A stretch of DNA of 5,297 bases from Domibacillus sp. (lineage in GTDB: Bacteria; Bacillota; Bacilli; Bacillales; Domibacillaceae): contig JAPSKG010000164.1 in NCBI GenBank assembly GCA_031177795.1, forward strand, positions 1 to 5,297, written 5' to 3'. A program made the translations under genes and the position numbers. Shown piece by piece: positions 1 to 5,095 of the stretch (its first letter is position 1; each line of letters opens with the position of its first letter). The notes under the pieces were generated by a model. The model was given only the letters and a program-made list of their open reading frames with translations, did no database searches and was not told the DNA's origin.

Positions 1-211
1 TTGCCCGTTCTTCTTCTGTTAAACTGCGGATAAAGTTATACGCGCCGCGCAGTTTAAATGAACGGACAATTTGCAAGTCTTCCCTTTTCAAATAAACATT
101 GCAGCCGTAGCGTGCTGACAAAATTTCATTTTTTTGAAGCGGCGTTTTGATCACTACATCTTTGAGAACTTGATTCGCCACTACAATTTCTTCAATTGAT
201 ACTTTTGACAA
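1..211 (-). CDS. ilvA: Threonine ammonia-lyase (threonine dehydratase), N-terminal part, runs off the left edge
   Basis: PLP enzyme that deaminates L-threonine to 2-oxobutanoate, the first committed step of isoleucine synthesis, in the cytoplasm. Only the first 70 codons are in the window. They read MSKVSIEEIVVANQ and continue through TPLQKNEILSARYG and YLKREDLQIVRSFKLRGAYN. The motif S-F-K-L-R-G places the lysine that binds PLP at residue 53. From memory the stretch matches Bacillus subtilis IlvA nearly residue for residue (TPLQ, LS.RY.CN.YLKREDLQ.VRSFKLRGAY). The start is TTG, chosen because AAGGAG lies 8 nt upstream (220-225) and the family similarity begins just after it. The HAD phosphatase gene lies 42 bp upstream on the same strand with no terminator between, so read-through is possible, but a promoter candidate overlaps the HAD stop. 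Whether the C-terminal ACT-like regulatory domain of the biosynthetic form is present cannot be seen. Confidence 0.95.
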   Translation of the reverse strand, partial: MSKVSIEEIVVANQVLKDVVIKTPLQKNEILSARYGCNVYLKREDLQIVRSFKLRGAYNFIRSLTEEERA

Positions 212-219
212 GGTGAATT

Positions 220-225
220 CTCCTT
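220..225 (-). promoter_or_regulatory. Ribosome binding site fixing the TTG start of ilvA
   Basis: AAGGAG on the minus strand, 8 nt before the TTG. No ATG or GTG in this frame sits at a comparable distance, so the TTG start is well supported. Confidence 0.8.
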
Positions 226-235
226 CTTTACCCGA

Positions 236-264
236 ATTTTAAAACCAATTTTATCATTTGACCA
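236..264 (-). promoter_or_regulatory. Candidate sigma-A promoter for ilvA with an overlapping CodY-like sequence
   Basis: On the minus strand TGGTCA (259-264, 4 of 6 to the -35 consensus) is followed after 17 bp by TAAAAT (236-241, 5 of 6 to the -10). The -35 overlaps the last codons and stop of the HAD gene. The leader would be only about 18 nt. An AATTTT-containing stretch at 235-249, read on the plus strand, matches the CodY box AATTTTCWGAAAATT at about 10 of 15 positions. That is weak, but CodY is known to control isoleucine/valine genes in Bacillus. The spacing and matches are seen; use of the promoter and CodY binding are inferred. Confidence 0.4.
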
Positions 265-1126
265 TGCTTCGTTCCAGTGCATCTTCAATTGCTTTTGCTA
301 CACCGCTTTGGTTATTTTCCGCAGTAACAAACCGGCAAGCATTTTTTATGTTGTCGTCCGCATTGCCCATTGCATAAGAGTAGCCGACGCGCTCTAGCAT
401 AGAAAGATCATTGTAATTGTCGCCTACCGCCAGGGCATCTTTCATGGACAGCCCTTTTGCCGATAAAAACTTTTCAAGGGCAATGCCTTTTTGCGCTTGA
501 TCGTTTGTAATTTCTAAATTTTCATTTCCCGAAGAACTAACAGCGATGCCCTTAACATTTTTTAACCGGTCCGCTGCTTGCTGCAGTTGCTGTTTGTTTG
601 AAGAAAAAACAAAAAACTTATAAATATGCTGGCTTGTATCATGAATAATTTCTTCATAGCTTTCTACCTGCTTCACCAGGCCCTGGTCAACGCGATTTTT
701 TGCCCGGGCGTGAATGTCTTCTATTTTTGTTTCCGGATGTGCTGATAAAATAATATCAACCAGCAGTTCAACCGCTTTTTTTGCGTTATCTGTGTATGTA
801 CCATGATTTGTATACACTTCAAAGTAAACACCAACATCTTTTAACTGCTGGTACAGGTCGTACGCCAAGTTGTCTTCTAAAGCTGTAAATTGAATGACTT
901 CGCCCGCCGCGCTGCGTATTTCTGCTCCGTTCACAGCAATAATTGGACATTCAATACCTGTGCCGTTTAACGCAAAGCGTGCTTCTGTGTAGGAACGTCC
1001 TGTTGCGACAATCACTTCTATTCCAAGCTCCTGCGCTTTTTTAATTGCTGCGCAGTTTGCTTCACTCACTTTCATTTGCCCATTTAGTAACGTTCCATCC
1101 ATATCTGTTGCGATGCTTGTAATCAT
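254..1126 (-). CDS. Cof-type HAD-IIB family phosphatase
   Basis: Cytoplasmic magnesium-dependent sugar-phosphate or nucleotide phosphatase of the haloacid dehalogenase superfamily, 290 aa, a normal length for Cof/HAD-IIB proteins. All four HAD motifs are intact: DMDGTL with nucleophile Asp8 and acid/base Asp10; V-A-T-G-R with Thr42; Lys213 in AQKG; and GDNYND with Asp236 and Asp240 for metal binding. The stretch between motifs II and III (about 85-200) is the type C2B cap that sets substrate choice. The cap motif YFEVYTN resembles the B. subtilis YwtE/YitU/YcsE group, known to dephosphorylate the riboflavin precursor 5-amino-6-ribitylamino-uracil phosphate, but this assignment is a guess. The ATG start has AAGGTG 6 nt upstream (1133-1138). 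The gene reads towards ilvA, 42 bp away. Substrates of this family are rarely predictable from sequence. Confidence 0.93.
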   Translation of the reverse strand: MITSIATDMDGTLLNGQMKVSEANCAAIKKAQELGIEVIVATGRSYTEARFALNGTGIECPIIAVNGAEIRSAAGEVIQFTALEDNLAYDLYQQLKDVGVYFEVYTNHGTYTDNAKKAVELLVDIILSAHPETKIEDIHARAKNRVDQGLVKQVESYEEIIHDTSQHIYKFFVFSSNKQQLQQAADRLKNVKGIAVSSSGNENLEITNDQAQKGIALEKFLSAKGLSMKDALAVGDNYNDLSMLERVGYSYAMGNADDNIKNACRFVTAENNQSGVAKAIEDALERSMVK

Positions 1127-1162
1127 TCATTTCACCTTCTTGTTTTAGTTTGCTCCCTTCTT

Positions 1163-1171
1163 ATTTTAACA
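1163..1171 (-). promoter_or_regulatory. Extended -10 promoter for the HAD phosphatase gene
   Basis: On the minus strand TGT followed by TAAAAT forms an extended -10 element (TGN plus a 5-of-6 -10 box). No good -35 hexamer lies 16-18 bp upstream, as is common for extended -10 promoters. The implied leader is about 30 nt, ending in the AAGGTG ribosome binding site. Confidence 0.45.
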
Positions 1172-1270
1172 TGAAACTACTTCGTAATCCGGAAAAATGC
1201 TGGGTTCCTGCTCCTTTCTCATTGAAAGCGCAACCATTTTAATTTTTTCCCGGCAGCCCATCTATTTTTT

Positions 1271-1299
1271 AAAAGCTGGAGCCCTCTAGCTTTTTTTTT
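1271..1299 (+). terminator. Terminator-like hairpin upstream of the transporter gene
   Basis: AAAAGCTGGA and TCTAGCTTTT pair into a 10-bp stem with one G-U pair and a GCCC tetraloop, followed by a run of nine T's (1291-1299). This has the form of an intrinsic terminator on the plus strand, yet no plus-strand gene lies upstream in the window: the neighbouring HAD gene is divergent. It may end a short leader or small RNA, or block stray antisense transcription. The rest of the 231-bp divergent region (1127-1357) contains only the two promoter candidates and no gene I can support. Confidence 0.55.
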
Positions 1300-1301
1300 C
1301 T

Positions 1302-1307
1302 TATAAT
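1302..1307 (+). promoter_or_regulatory. Candidate -10 box for the AI-2E family transporter gene
   Basis: A perfect TATAAT lies 50 bp before the TTG start and directly after the T-run of the preceding hairpin. No recognisable -35 hexamer occurs at 16-18 bp; that position falls inside the hairpin (GAGCCC). A second, weaker -10-like CATAAT lies at 1314-1319. Confidence 0.4.
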
Positions 1308-1357
1308 CGGGTACATAATACCTAATAGAGTGATACGCAGAGAAAGGAAGTGTTCGA

Positions 1358-2440
1358 TTGGTACATAGACTTTGGTTCCAAGCTGGAATCGGCATTTTGC
1401 TTGCCATGCTGATTATTTTTATGTTTCAGCAAATACGCGAAGTGTTTAACCCTCTTTTTATTATTGCAAAAACGATTTTTCTTCCTCTTTTAGTGGGCGG
1501 AGTACTTTTTTACTTGACGCGCCCGCTGGTGAATTGGCTTGAGTCGAAGAAATTTCCGCGATGGGCATCTATTTTAACTATTCTTCTTTTGCTTGTGTTT
1601 GTTTTTTGGCTTATTTACACGTTGATTGGGCCTGTAATAAACAAACAGGCAGCTGCTCTGGCAAAAAATACACCGGAAATGGTGGAAGAAGGCGAGAAGT
1701 TCATTGATTATTTGTTAAGCCAGCGTGAGCATTTGCCTCCGCAGGCAGTGCAATCCATTGAACAAGCTACACAAAATGTAAATGAATGGGTTCTTGGGCT
1801 CGGCACCTGGCTGCTTGGCTTTCTTCAAAGCTTTCTTCAAGGATTGTTTTTGCTTATTCTGGCCCCATTCTTTCTCGTTTACATGATGAAAGATCATGAG
1901 AAGTTTGCGCCGTTTGTGGCCGGATTTTTTTCCGGAGAACGAAAAACCTGGGTTCGCAAAACGCTCCATGATCTTGATGTAACGCTTCGTTCTTACATTC
2001 AGGGACAGCTTTTAGTCAGCTTCCTGGTCGGTATTATGCTGCTGGCCGGCTATTTAATTATCGGGCTCGATTACGCGATGCTGCTTGCTCTTTTTGGCAT
2101 GGTTACGAATGTTATTCCGTTTCTCGGCCCTTATTTAGCTGTTGTGCCTGCCGTTATCATTGCTTTGCTGCAAGAGCCGCAAATGGCTTTGTATGTAGCG
2201 ATTATTATGTTTATTGCCCAGCAAATTGAAAGCAGCTTTATTTCACCAAATGTTATGGGCAAAGCTCTTGATATCCATCCTTTAACGGTTATTACCGTTA
2301 TTCTTGCAGCTGGAAACATTGCCGGCATATGGGGGATTATTTTAGCTATTCCATTTTACGGAGTTGTGAAAACCATTTTATCTAACTTGTACCAAAAGCG
2401 GACAGAAATCCGCGAAGCAGCTGGAAAAGAACTGGATTAA
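1358..2440 (+). CDS. AI-2E family transporter (PF01594-type polytopic membrane protein)
   Basis: Integral membrane protein of 360 aa, typical for the family that includes E. coli TqsA and Bacillus YueF/YrrI/YtvI. Hydrophobic segments lie near residues 8-28, 33-53, 69-95, 150-178, 212-236, 238-271, 276-289 and 305-345. Segments three and four are separated by a soluble loop (about 96-148). Family signatures are visible: APFFLVYMMKDHEK (169-182), NVIPFLGPYLAVVPA (251-265), and a Q-Q-I-E-S-S-F-I-S-P-N-V-M-G-K run (288-302) followed by HPLTV. The start is TTG with AAAGGAAG 7 nt upstream (1343-1350); the next Met lies inside the first membrane helix. Substrates differ across this family: autoinducer-2 export was shown for TqsA, while others act as sodium/proton or small-solute transporters. 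'AI-2' is therefore only a family name here. It is probably a single-gene unit, bounded by a terminator on each side. Confidence 0.93.
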   Translation: MVHRLWFQAGIGILLAMLIIFMFQQIREVFNPLFIIAKTIFLPLLVGGVLFYLTRPLVNWLESKKFPRWASILTILLLLVFVFWLIYTLIGPVINKQAAALAKNTPEMVEEGEKFIDYLLSQREHLPPQAVQSIEQATQNVNEWVLGLGTWLLGFLQSFLQGLFLLILAPFFLVYMMKDHEKFAPFVAGFFSGERKTWVRKTLHDLDVTLRSYIQGQLLVSFLVGIMLLAGYLIIGLDYAMLLALFGMVTNVIPFLGPYLAVVPAVIIALLQEPQMALYVAIIMFIAQQIESSFISPNVMGKALDIHPLTVITVILAAGNIAGIWGIILAIPFYGVVKTILSNLYQKRTEIREAAGKELD

Positions 2441-2452
2441 TTTGCATCAAAC

Positions 2453-2492
2453 AGCGCCTTTTTCTGATTTATTAAAGAAAAAGGCGTTTTTT
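2453..2492 (+). terminator. Rho-independent terminator of the transporter gene
   Basis: A perfect 11-bp stem, CGCCTTTTTCT (2455-2465) with AGAAAAAGGCG (2476-2486), a 10-nt loop and a T-run (2487-2492). It extends by a further G-U and A-T pair at the base and starts 13 bp after the transporter stop codon. Confidence 0.9.
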
Positions 2493-2516
2493 CTGTTTTT
2501 TGTTGCTGTGTCCATA

Positions 2517-2545
2517 TGTATCTTTCCCTTTTGGTTTCGTATAAT
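2517..2545 (+). promoter_or_regulatory. Candidate sigma-A promoter for the DUF915-type hydrolase gene
   Basis: A perfect TATAAT (2540-2545) lies about 60 bp before the ATG. The -35 position 17 bp upstream reads TGTATC, a poor match. An inverted repeat TAATA-N5-TATTA (2542-2556) overlaps the -10 and the expected transcription start and could be an operator, although such AT-rich dyads also arise by chance. Confidence 0.45.
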
Positions 2546-2604
2546 AGTACATATTACCTTGAAAAAAGCCAAAAATGGGACTTATTTAGAGAGGAACAAC
2601 AAGA

Positions 2605-3408
2605 ATGCGCAAATTCACTTTATTTTTACTAGCTGCTTTTTTTGTTTACGCCAGCATCTTAACACTTGAAAAAAGTGACCGTGCTATTTCTGAAAATCAA
2701 TATAAAGATCCTGTTGTTTTTGTGCATGGCTTTAAAGGATCGGCCCACTCCTTTGAAACAATGATTGCCCGATTTGAAGAACGGGGCTGGGGTTCAAAAG
2801 CTTTAACAGTCAACGTAACCAGAAAAGGCCGGCTGCTCGTTCATGAAGAAAAAATTTTGCCGGATAAACCGGCCCTTATTCAGGTGGTGTTTGAAAACAA
2901 CCGGGCATCTTTTAAAACAACAGCCCAGGCGCTTGCATCTGTTATGCAGGTGTTAAAAAAAGAATATGGAATTGATCAAGTAAATGTGGTTGGCCATTCA
3001 ATGGGCGGTATTGTTTCGGTGAAGTTTTTACAAGAACTTTATGACCCGGCGCTGCACCCTTCCGTCAGCCGCTTTGTTGCCCTTGGCAGCCCCTTTAACG
3101 GCATCGCCAATGTTCACTGGTTTACTTTAAACAAAGGGCCAGCAGTTTATGATCTTATGCCAGGGTCTCCTGCTCTTGCGCAAATCAAATTAAACCATGG
3201 CCGATTTCCGCCTGAAACAAACGTTTTAAACATTGCCGCTACAGGAGATAAAGTAACAACGCTTGAAAGTGCCCTTAGCTTAAAAGCAATTGTACCTGCT
3301 CGCCAGTATCGGATGGATATTATCTACGACCATACTATCAGCCACAGCGGCCTTCACGAAACAGCCATCGTGGATAAAAAGATTGGAGCTTTTTTTTCTT
3401 ATAAATAA
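2605..3408 (+). CDS. DUF915-type alpha/beta hydrolase (putative lipase/esterase), membrane-anchored or secreted
   Basis: Serine hydrolase of the alpha/beta fold, 267 aa, close to the usual length of DUF915 (PF06028) proteins. Residues 4-20 form an N-terminal hydrophobic helix after Arg2-Lys3 with no lipobox cysteine, so it is either a signal peptide or a membrane anchor facing outwards. The oxyanion-loop motif VVFVHGF (37-43) is followed by the nucleophile elbow GHSMGG with Ser132. Asp215 (TGDKV) is the likely acid, and His247 or His251 in HSGLHE the likely base, which fits the family's conserved HSxLHE end. AGAGAGGAA lies 8 nt before the ATG. A strong terminator ends the preceding gene, so this is probably a single-gene unit. 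The last 10 bp overlap the end of the convergent ATPase gene. The substrate is unknown; lipid or ester cleavage is inferred from the fold. Confidence 0.88.
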   Translation: MRKFTLFLLAAFFVYASILTLEKSDRAISENQYKDPVVFVHGFKGSAHSFETMIARFEERGWGSKALTVNVTRKGRLLVHEEKILPDKPALIQVVFENNRASFKTTAQALASVMQVLKKEYGIDQVNVVGHSMGGIVSVKFLQELYDPALHPSVSRFVALGSPFNGIANVHWFTLNKGPAVYDLMPGSPALAQIKLNHGRFPPETNVLNIAATGDKVTTLESALSLKAIVPARQYRMDIIYDHTISHSGLHETAIVDKKIGAFFSYK

Positions 3409-3414
3409 TTCCAA
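3376..3414 (-). terminator. Weak candidate terminator for the PRK06851-like gene
   Basis: On the minus strand TTGGA (3410-3414) pairs with TCCAA (3383-3387) across a 22-nt loop, followed by TC and five T's (3376-3380). The stem is short and the loop long, so this is only a possibility. It would terminate inside the coding end of the convergent hydrolase gene. Confidence 0.22.
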
Positions 3415-4391
3415 ATTAACTCTGCGGTTCTTGAAGCGGCTATTGATGTGGCTGTCCGCGTTTTTTTCTTATCGTTGTATACGTCAAGCAAATGCGCGGT
3501 TCCTTTATCGAGGAACTCAGCATACTTGTTGGCATAAAGCTCAATTTCTTTGGCGAATTGCTCGTCAGTCCCCGGCTTAATCAGTTCCTTGTACATATCA
3601 ATCACCTGGTCTCCCTGGTTATTTTCCGGGAAATACTCATGTGGTGCATTACTGTCGAACAAAGCAAAACCAAGCTCACGCACAATAACCATATCAATAC
3701 TTTCCGGGTTAAAGCTGCAATGGTAAACTTCTGTTTCAAACTTTTGCTGTTCAGCTGCCCGGGCAATTTTTTTCATAAAAGTAGACTTGCCGCTTCCGGG
3801 CCGCCCTTTAATAAAAATTCGTTTTGATAAATCAGCGGTTAGCTGCGGAATACAGTCAACCGTTCCCGATGGCGTGGCGGCTCCTAAAAATCGGTGGACG
3901 GTTTTTTGCATGCTCCCCGGTTTTTCTGGAATTAAAAAGTCCATCCAGTTTTTTGCGAGCTGGTCAGCTTTTTCTTTATTCAACTGCTTTACAAAGATGG
4001 ACTCCCATTCATCGCGCACAAAATGCGCTTTTCGAAAACAGTCGTAGGCCAAGTGAGCCGTTTTTGAAGACATTGGCGCAGAAAGCAAGTCTGGCCGGAT
4101 CGCTGCATGACGCACTACAGTACCAGCTGGCAGTTTTGGTACGTAGCTGCTGCACCAAATGGCGATTTCCCCTACAATTAATCCTTCCGGAAGAGCCGCA
4201 TTCCACGGGCTGCGTATACATTCAAATGCAACTTTTTCTTTTTTTAGGCGCTGCTCGATTTCTTCGAGGCACTCCATTTGAGCAAAGTCCCCGCCTCCCC
4301 GCAGCAAAATGCATAGTTTTATTTCCTGGACATTTGTTTCCGCTATCTGTACAAACCCTTTTGCCGTATGACCTGATGTAAAGTAAATCAT
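3399..4391 (-). CDS. PRK06851-like tandem P-loop ATPase with a degenerate N-terminal half
   Basis: Cytoplasmic protein of 330 aa built from two copies of one NTPase unit. The C-terminal copy (about 165-330) has an intact Walker A motif, GRPGSGKST (196-204, Lys202), then YHCSFNPESIDMVIV (223-237) and a F-D-S-N-A-P-H-E-Y-F-P run (245-255), the signatures I associate with PRK06851 proteins. The N-terminal copy begins with the family-like SGHTAKGF (6-13) but has RGGGDFAQM (31-39) where the P-loop should be, and IRSPWNAALPEG in place of the HC-PxS motif. It therefore probably cannot bind ATP. The middle segment FVRDEWESIFV (124-134) is also family-like. The GGGGAGG ribosome binding site lies 7 nt before the ATG. 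The ATPase activity is inferred and the biological role is unknown. The gene is single, preceded by a 300-bp gap, and overlaps the convergent hydrolase gene by 10 bp. Confidence 0.8.
   Translation of the reverse strand: MIYFTSGHTAKGFVQIAETNVQEIKLCILLRGGGDFAQMECLEEIEQRLKKEKVAFECIRSPWNAALPEGLIVGEIAIWCSSYVPKLPAGTVVRHAAIRPDLLSAPMSSKTAHLAYDCFRKAHFVRDEWESIFVKQLNKEKADQLAKNWMDFLIPEKPGSMQKTVHRFLGAATPSGTVDCIPQLTADLSKRIFIKGRPGSGKSTFMKKIARAAEQQKFETEVYHCSFNPESIDMVIVRELGFALFDSNAPHEYFPENNQGDQVIDMYKELIKPGTDEQFAKEIELYANKYAEFLDKGTAHLLDVYNDKKKTRTATSIAASRTAELIWNYL
3436..3467 (+). terminator. Weak candidate terminator for the hydrolase gene
   Basis: GCGG (3436-3439) can pair with CCGC (3456-3459), followed by a seven-T run (3461-3467), 28 bp past the hydrolase stop and inside the 3' end of the convergent ATPase gene. 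The stem is only 4-5 bp, with a possible bulged extra pair. No better plus-strand terminator is visible after this gene. Confidence 0.35.
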
Positions 4392-4410
4392 CGGACCGCC
4401 TCCCCGGACT

Positions 4411-4439
4411 AATGTATGAAAACTGATTTGTTTTTATGA
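4411..4439 (-). promoter_or_regulatory. Candidate sporulation sigma-E promoter for the PRK06851-like gene
   Basis: On the minus strand TCATAAA (4433-4439), a 14-bp spacer and CATACATT (4411-4418) fit the sigma-E pattern (KMATATT, 14 bp, CATACAAT) at 5 of 7 and 7 of 8 positions. The CATACATTA end also fits the sigma-K -10 (CATANNNTA), but no AC lies at the right distance upstream. No sigma-A promoter of similar quality is visible. Caveat: the start site would fall at about 4404-4406, leaving a leader of about 14 nt with the ribosome binding site (4399-4405) almost at the 5' end. Confidence 0.4.
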
Positions 4440-4637
4440 TGGATTTTCAGCCCGTTTCTTCTCATATATCAATTAAGTTAAAGTCCAATGTTAGGGAAAA
4501 CTGCCGGGCATTAAGGCCACTGTTAATTTTCAAGAAAAACTCTCATTGAAACAAAAGCTATCACAAACTAAGAATTCCTGTTTTCGTTTATTGCTTAAAT
4601 AACTAAAGCAACGCCGGCGTATAACACGCTTAAATAT
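4440..4637. other. Non-coding stretch between the ATPase gene and the 96-aa gene
   Basis: This is most of the 300-bp gap at 4392-4691, AT-rich and with no open frame that has a ribosome binding site. Two small dyads are present: TTGCTT-N9-AAGCAA (4591-4611) and the perfect palindrome ACGCCGGCGT (4611-4620). Neither has a T-run after it. I see no tRNA, riboswitch or repeat. It may hold regulatory sites for the ATPase gene, or be decayed sequence. Confidence 0.4.
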
Positions 4638-4666
4638 AAAAAGCCGGCTCCTGGAAGGAACCGGCT
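4638..4666 (-). terminator. Rho-independent terminator of the 96-aa protein gene
   Basis: On the minus strand AGCCGGTTCC and GGAGCCGGCT pair into a 10-bp stem with one mismatch and a 5-nt loop, followed by TTTTT then AT-rich sequence. It begins 25 bp after the stop of the 96-aa gene. Confidence 0.85.
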
Positions 4667-4691
4667 GTTGTTATCATGTATATAAATAATA

Positions 4692-4982
4692 TTACCCTTT
4701 GAAAATATCGCTGTGCACTTCCCGAATACGGGCCAGGACAGCTTCTACAGAAGAATATTCTCCACCAATTGGGTATTCTTTAATTCTTGTGACTGAACAT
4801 GCCTCTCCTGTTTGGCTAAGGACTTTTACACACTCCGCTGTTTCTTCTTCCAATTCATGTAATTCGCCCGCTTTAAAAAATGCACCTGACTTTAGCATTT
4901 TTTCATATTGAACAACAAAATTTTCTTTTACTTCACCGGCGAAATAACATTTCACGTCAAGAAGATTTTCAACGACCATCAT
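4692..4982 (-). CDS. Small acidic protein of unknown function, 96 aa
   Basis: I do not recognise this protein. From the ATG at 4982 it is 96 aa, starting MMVVENLLDVKCYF, acidic (17 Asp/Glu against 11 Lys/Arg), with three cysteines (12, 51, 62) and no signal peptide or membrane segment, so probably cytoplasmic. A likely helical acidic stretch, AGELHELEEETAEC (38-51), lies mid-protein, and a second likely helix covers about 77-94. A longer frame exists from a TTG at 4994, but AGGAG (4995-4999) directly abuts that TTG, leaving no spacing; it sits 12 nt before the ATG, so I take the ATG. The gene has its own -10-like TATACT and a clear terminator, which together with the good ribosome binding site support it being real. 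It lies 113 bp downstream of the YbaK-like gene on the same strand, with no clear terminator between, so co-transcription is possible. Confidence 0.75.
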   Translation of the reverse strand: MMVVENLLDVKCYFAGEVKENFVVQYEKMLKSGAFFKAGELHELEEETAECVKVLSQTGEACSVTRIKEYPIGGEYSSVEAVLARIREVHSDIFKG

Positions 4983-4994
4983 GATAAGGGTCAA

Positions 4995-4999
4995 CTCCT
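4995..4999 (-). promoter_or_regulatory. Ribosome binding site deciding the start of the 96-aa protein
   Basis: AGGAG on the minus strand. It touches the TTG at 4994 (0 nt spacing, unusable) and stands 12 nt before the ATG at 4982 and 15 nt before a second ATG at 4979. The first ATG is the best fit, although 12 nt is on the long side. Confidence 0.65.
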
Positions 5000-5017
5000 G
5001 TTTCTTTTGATGTCCCT

Positions 5018-5023
5018 AGTATA
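5018..5023 (-). promoter_or_regulatory. Candidate -10 box for the 96-aa protein gene
   Basis: TATACT on the minus strand (5 of 6), 35 bp before the ATG. The -35 position 17 bp upstream reads TTCTTT, a poor match. A T7A6 tract on the minus strand (5031-5043) overlaps the -35 and spacer region and may bend the DNA. Confidence 0.4.
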
Positions 5024-5095
5024 CGATGCGTTTTTTAAAAAAAGAACCACCTGTTTGCTGCTTCATTCACTTTCCACAGCTTTTTAACATTTCTT

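Noticed and set aside
1141..1300. T-box or metabolite riboswitch ahead of the transporter
   Set aside because: The terminator hairpin suggested it, but no T-box motif (AGGGTGGNACCGCG) or other riboswitch core I know is present.
1219..1407. 62-codon minus-strand frame across the divergent intergenic region
   Set aside because: It overlaps the transporter start and the hairpin, is low in complexity (KKKKARG) and has no ribosome binding site of its own.
2442..2669. 75-codon plus-strand frame starting just after the transporter stop
   Set aside because: It runs through the terminator hairpin and promoter and overlaps the start of the hydrolase gene in another frame, with no ribosome binding site.
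3824..4381. Long plus-strand open frame of 185 codons opposite the ATPase gene
   Set aside because: It lies antisense within a gene with clear family motifs, has no ribosome binding site, and its translation resembles no family I know.
5071..5080. Possible DnaA box (CTTTCCACA)
   Set aside because: It has two mismatches to TTATCCACA, stands alone, and there is no dnaA, dnaN or AT-rich origin region nearby.
5024..5095. Terminator after the YbaK-like gene
   Set aside because: GCTG/CAGC and AAAAAG/CTTTTT pairings exist, but the loops are long and the T-run does not directly follow a stable stem.
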